Shown here: positions 19,013-19,849 of the stretch, one piece after another
Numbering within the stretch: position 1 is the first letter of the stretch
Layout: each line of letters opens with the position of its first letter
Origin: Asterionellopsis glacialis
Taxonomy: Eukaryota > Bacillariophyta > Plagiogrammaphyceae > Rhaphoneidales > Asterionellopsidaceae
Length of the DNA: 19,849 bases
Direction: 5' to 3'
Assembly: GCA_014885115.2 (NCBI GenBank)
Contig: WKLE02003869.1
Location: forward strand, 1 to 19,849
Made by a program: the position numbers and the translations under genes
The notes under the pieces: generated by a model
Told to the model about the DNA's origin: nothing
Databases searched by the model: none
What the model saw: only the letters and a program-made list of their open reading frames with translations

Positions 19013-19805
19013 CAATAACCTATAGGATGAAAAAGTGATAGTCCATGGCAAACAGGGTTTTGTGCGTTTTTCATTAGAATTACAATATGTTGTGTAAATA
19101 AGGAATAGATCTCGCCTGAATCACTTTTCAAATAATATTACTGTACCTATTCCGAGGATGGCTCTGAAACTGACATTTTCAACTTGTTGCCCGCTTTCTC
19201 CCTCGCCTTTAAGCGTCTCCTTGTTTCGTGAAATGTTCATTGAGGAAATTATTTTACATATTGCAATATACAACCATCTTATTTTAAAAAAGAAATCTAG
19301 AACTTGTTGTTTTGTACTCTAGGCAGAATAAAGTAATACACGATTGGAATGGATCGCGTCCTGTCTTTTTTGCGCGCCATATTTTTGTGACAGCAGATCC
19401 TTGGATCGTTCGTTCCCGTTCGTGTCGATCTTTCGATATGTGGCTGTCCGTCCAGATTCTCCTACCCGCATTATCGTTAAGCGTTTGCTAATCAAACAGT
19501 TGGTTAAAATATATTTTTTATTCGTGACTTTTTTGTATTTTTAGAAGAATTATTAATTTAAAAAAAATAAAAGCAATGATATTTTCTTAAACATTTAGAT
19601 TAGCTTATACCTATATCGACAAAACGAGAGTGAGGTAAAGCCACAAACTTTGGAGGGATAGCAACAATCAATCAAACGATAGATAACTAGTCTATAACCC
19701 ATGATTCGAACAAGAACGACACAGCCGTAACAACAGACACAACCCTTTAGTATAAATCAATCAAACATTCGAAAGTAATCACATTCTACTAGATTTTTAT
19801 ACAAA
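19013..19805. other. Spacer between the polyproline gene and the right-edge gene
   Basis: Both neighbours read rightward, so this holds the 3' UTR of one and the promoter of the other. The middle (about 19500-19580) is strongly AT-rich. A TATAAA lies at 19751-19756, 50 bases before the next ATG. The 12-mer AATCAATCAAAC occurs twice, at 19666-19677 and 19755-19766. A 66-codon frame at 19344-19544 is not protein-like and is omitted. Confidence 0.55.
19751..19756 (+). promoter_or_regulatory. Candidate TATA box
   Basis: TATAAA 50 bases upstream of the ATG at 19806, a distance that fits a TATA box with a leader of about 20-25 bases. It overlaps the second copy of the AATCAATCAAAC repeat. Confidence 0.35.
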
Positions 19806-19849
19806 ATGAGTGCATCTACAATTTTAGCACAAGTCTATGGTAGTGAATC
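19806..19849 (+). CDS. Start of a gene cut by the window edge
   Basis: An ATG in an A-rich context (ACAAAATGA) opens a frame that stays open to the end of the window, encoding MSASTILAQVYGSE. A TATAAA lies upstream at a suitable distance. Fourteen codons are too few to assign a family or exclude chance. Confidence 0.4.
   Translation, partial: MSASTILAQVYGSE

Noticed and set aside
19344..19544. 66-codon plus-strand frame after the polyproline gene
   Set aside because: Random-looking composition in an AT-rich spacer, no splice or family evidence.
19700..19715. GTTCGAATC on the minus strand, like a tRNA T-arm
   Set aside because: Flanking bases do not pair as a T-stem, and no D-arm, anticodon arm or acceptor stem can be built beside it.

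Overview
The window reads as nuclear DNA of a eukaryotic microalga, most likely a diatom or close stramenopile relative. Genes lie on both strands, with a few short GT-AG introns (96, 136, 149 and 189 nt can be placed well), AT-rich spacers and no operons. Proteins are long and rich in S/P/N/D/Q low complexity. A heat-shock-factor (HSF) DNA-binding domain, a family strongly expanded in diatoms, and a C-terminal domain I recall only from stramenopile proteins support this. The species cannot be named from the sequence.

Layout. 1-1133 is a spacer crowded with TACCTGGTA/TACCAGGTA palindromes. 1134-4886 (+) is an HSF-type transcription factor of about 1218 aa in two exons. 5305-6596 (-), convergent with it, is a three-exon RNase H1 with its N-terminal hybrid-binding domain. 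6761-7296 (-) is a small Cys-rich protein of unknown function whose 5' exons are tentative. 7509-8981 (+) is an orphan single-pass membrane protein, followed by two 183-bp tandem repeats (9259-9630). 9772-11769 (-) is a 665-aa EF-hand protein. 12761-14314 (-) is a class I SAM-dependent methyltransferase with an organelle-type presequence and long low-complexity inserts. 15197-19012 (+), divergent from it, is a 1271-aa protein with an acidic N-terminus, a 12-proline run, a coiled coil, a conserved lineage-type domain and three WH2-like motifs at its C-terminus. A gene probably starts at 19806 and runs off the window.

The genes show no shared pathway and appear to be ordinary unlinked neighbours. 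The most interesting item is the 15197-19012 protein. Its polyproline tract and C-terminal LLDEI/LKK motifs suggest an undescribed actin-binding protein, an inference that needs structural and binding tests. Second are the divergent HSF and the palindrome cluster in its promoter region. There is no sign of transposons, CRISPR arrays, rRNA or tRNA genes.
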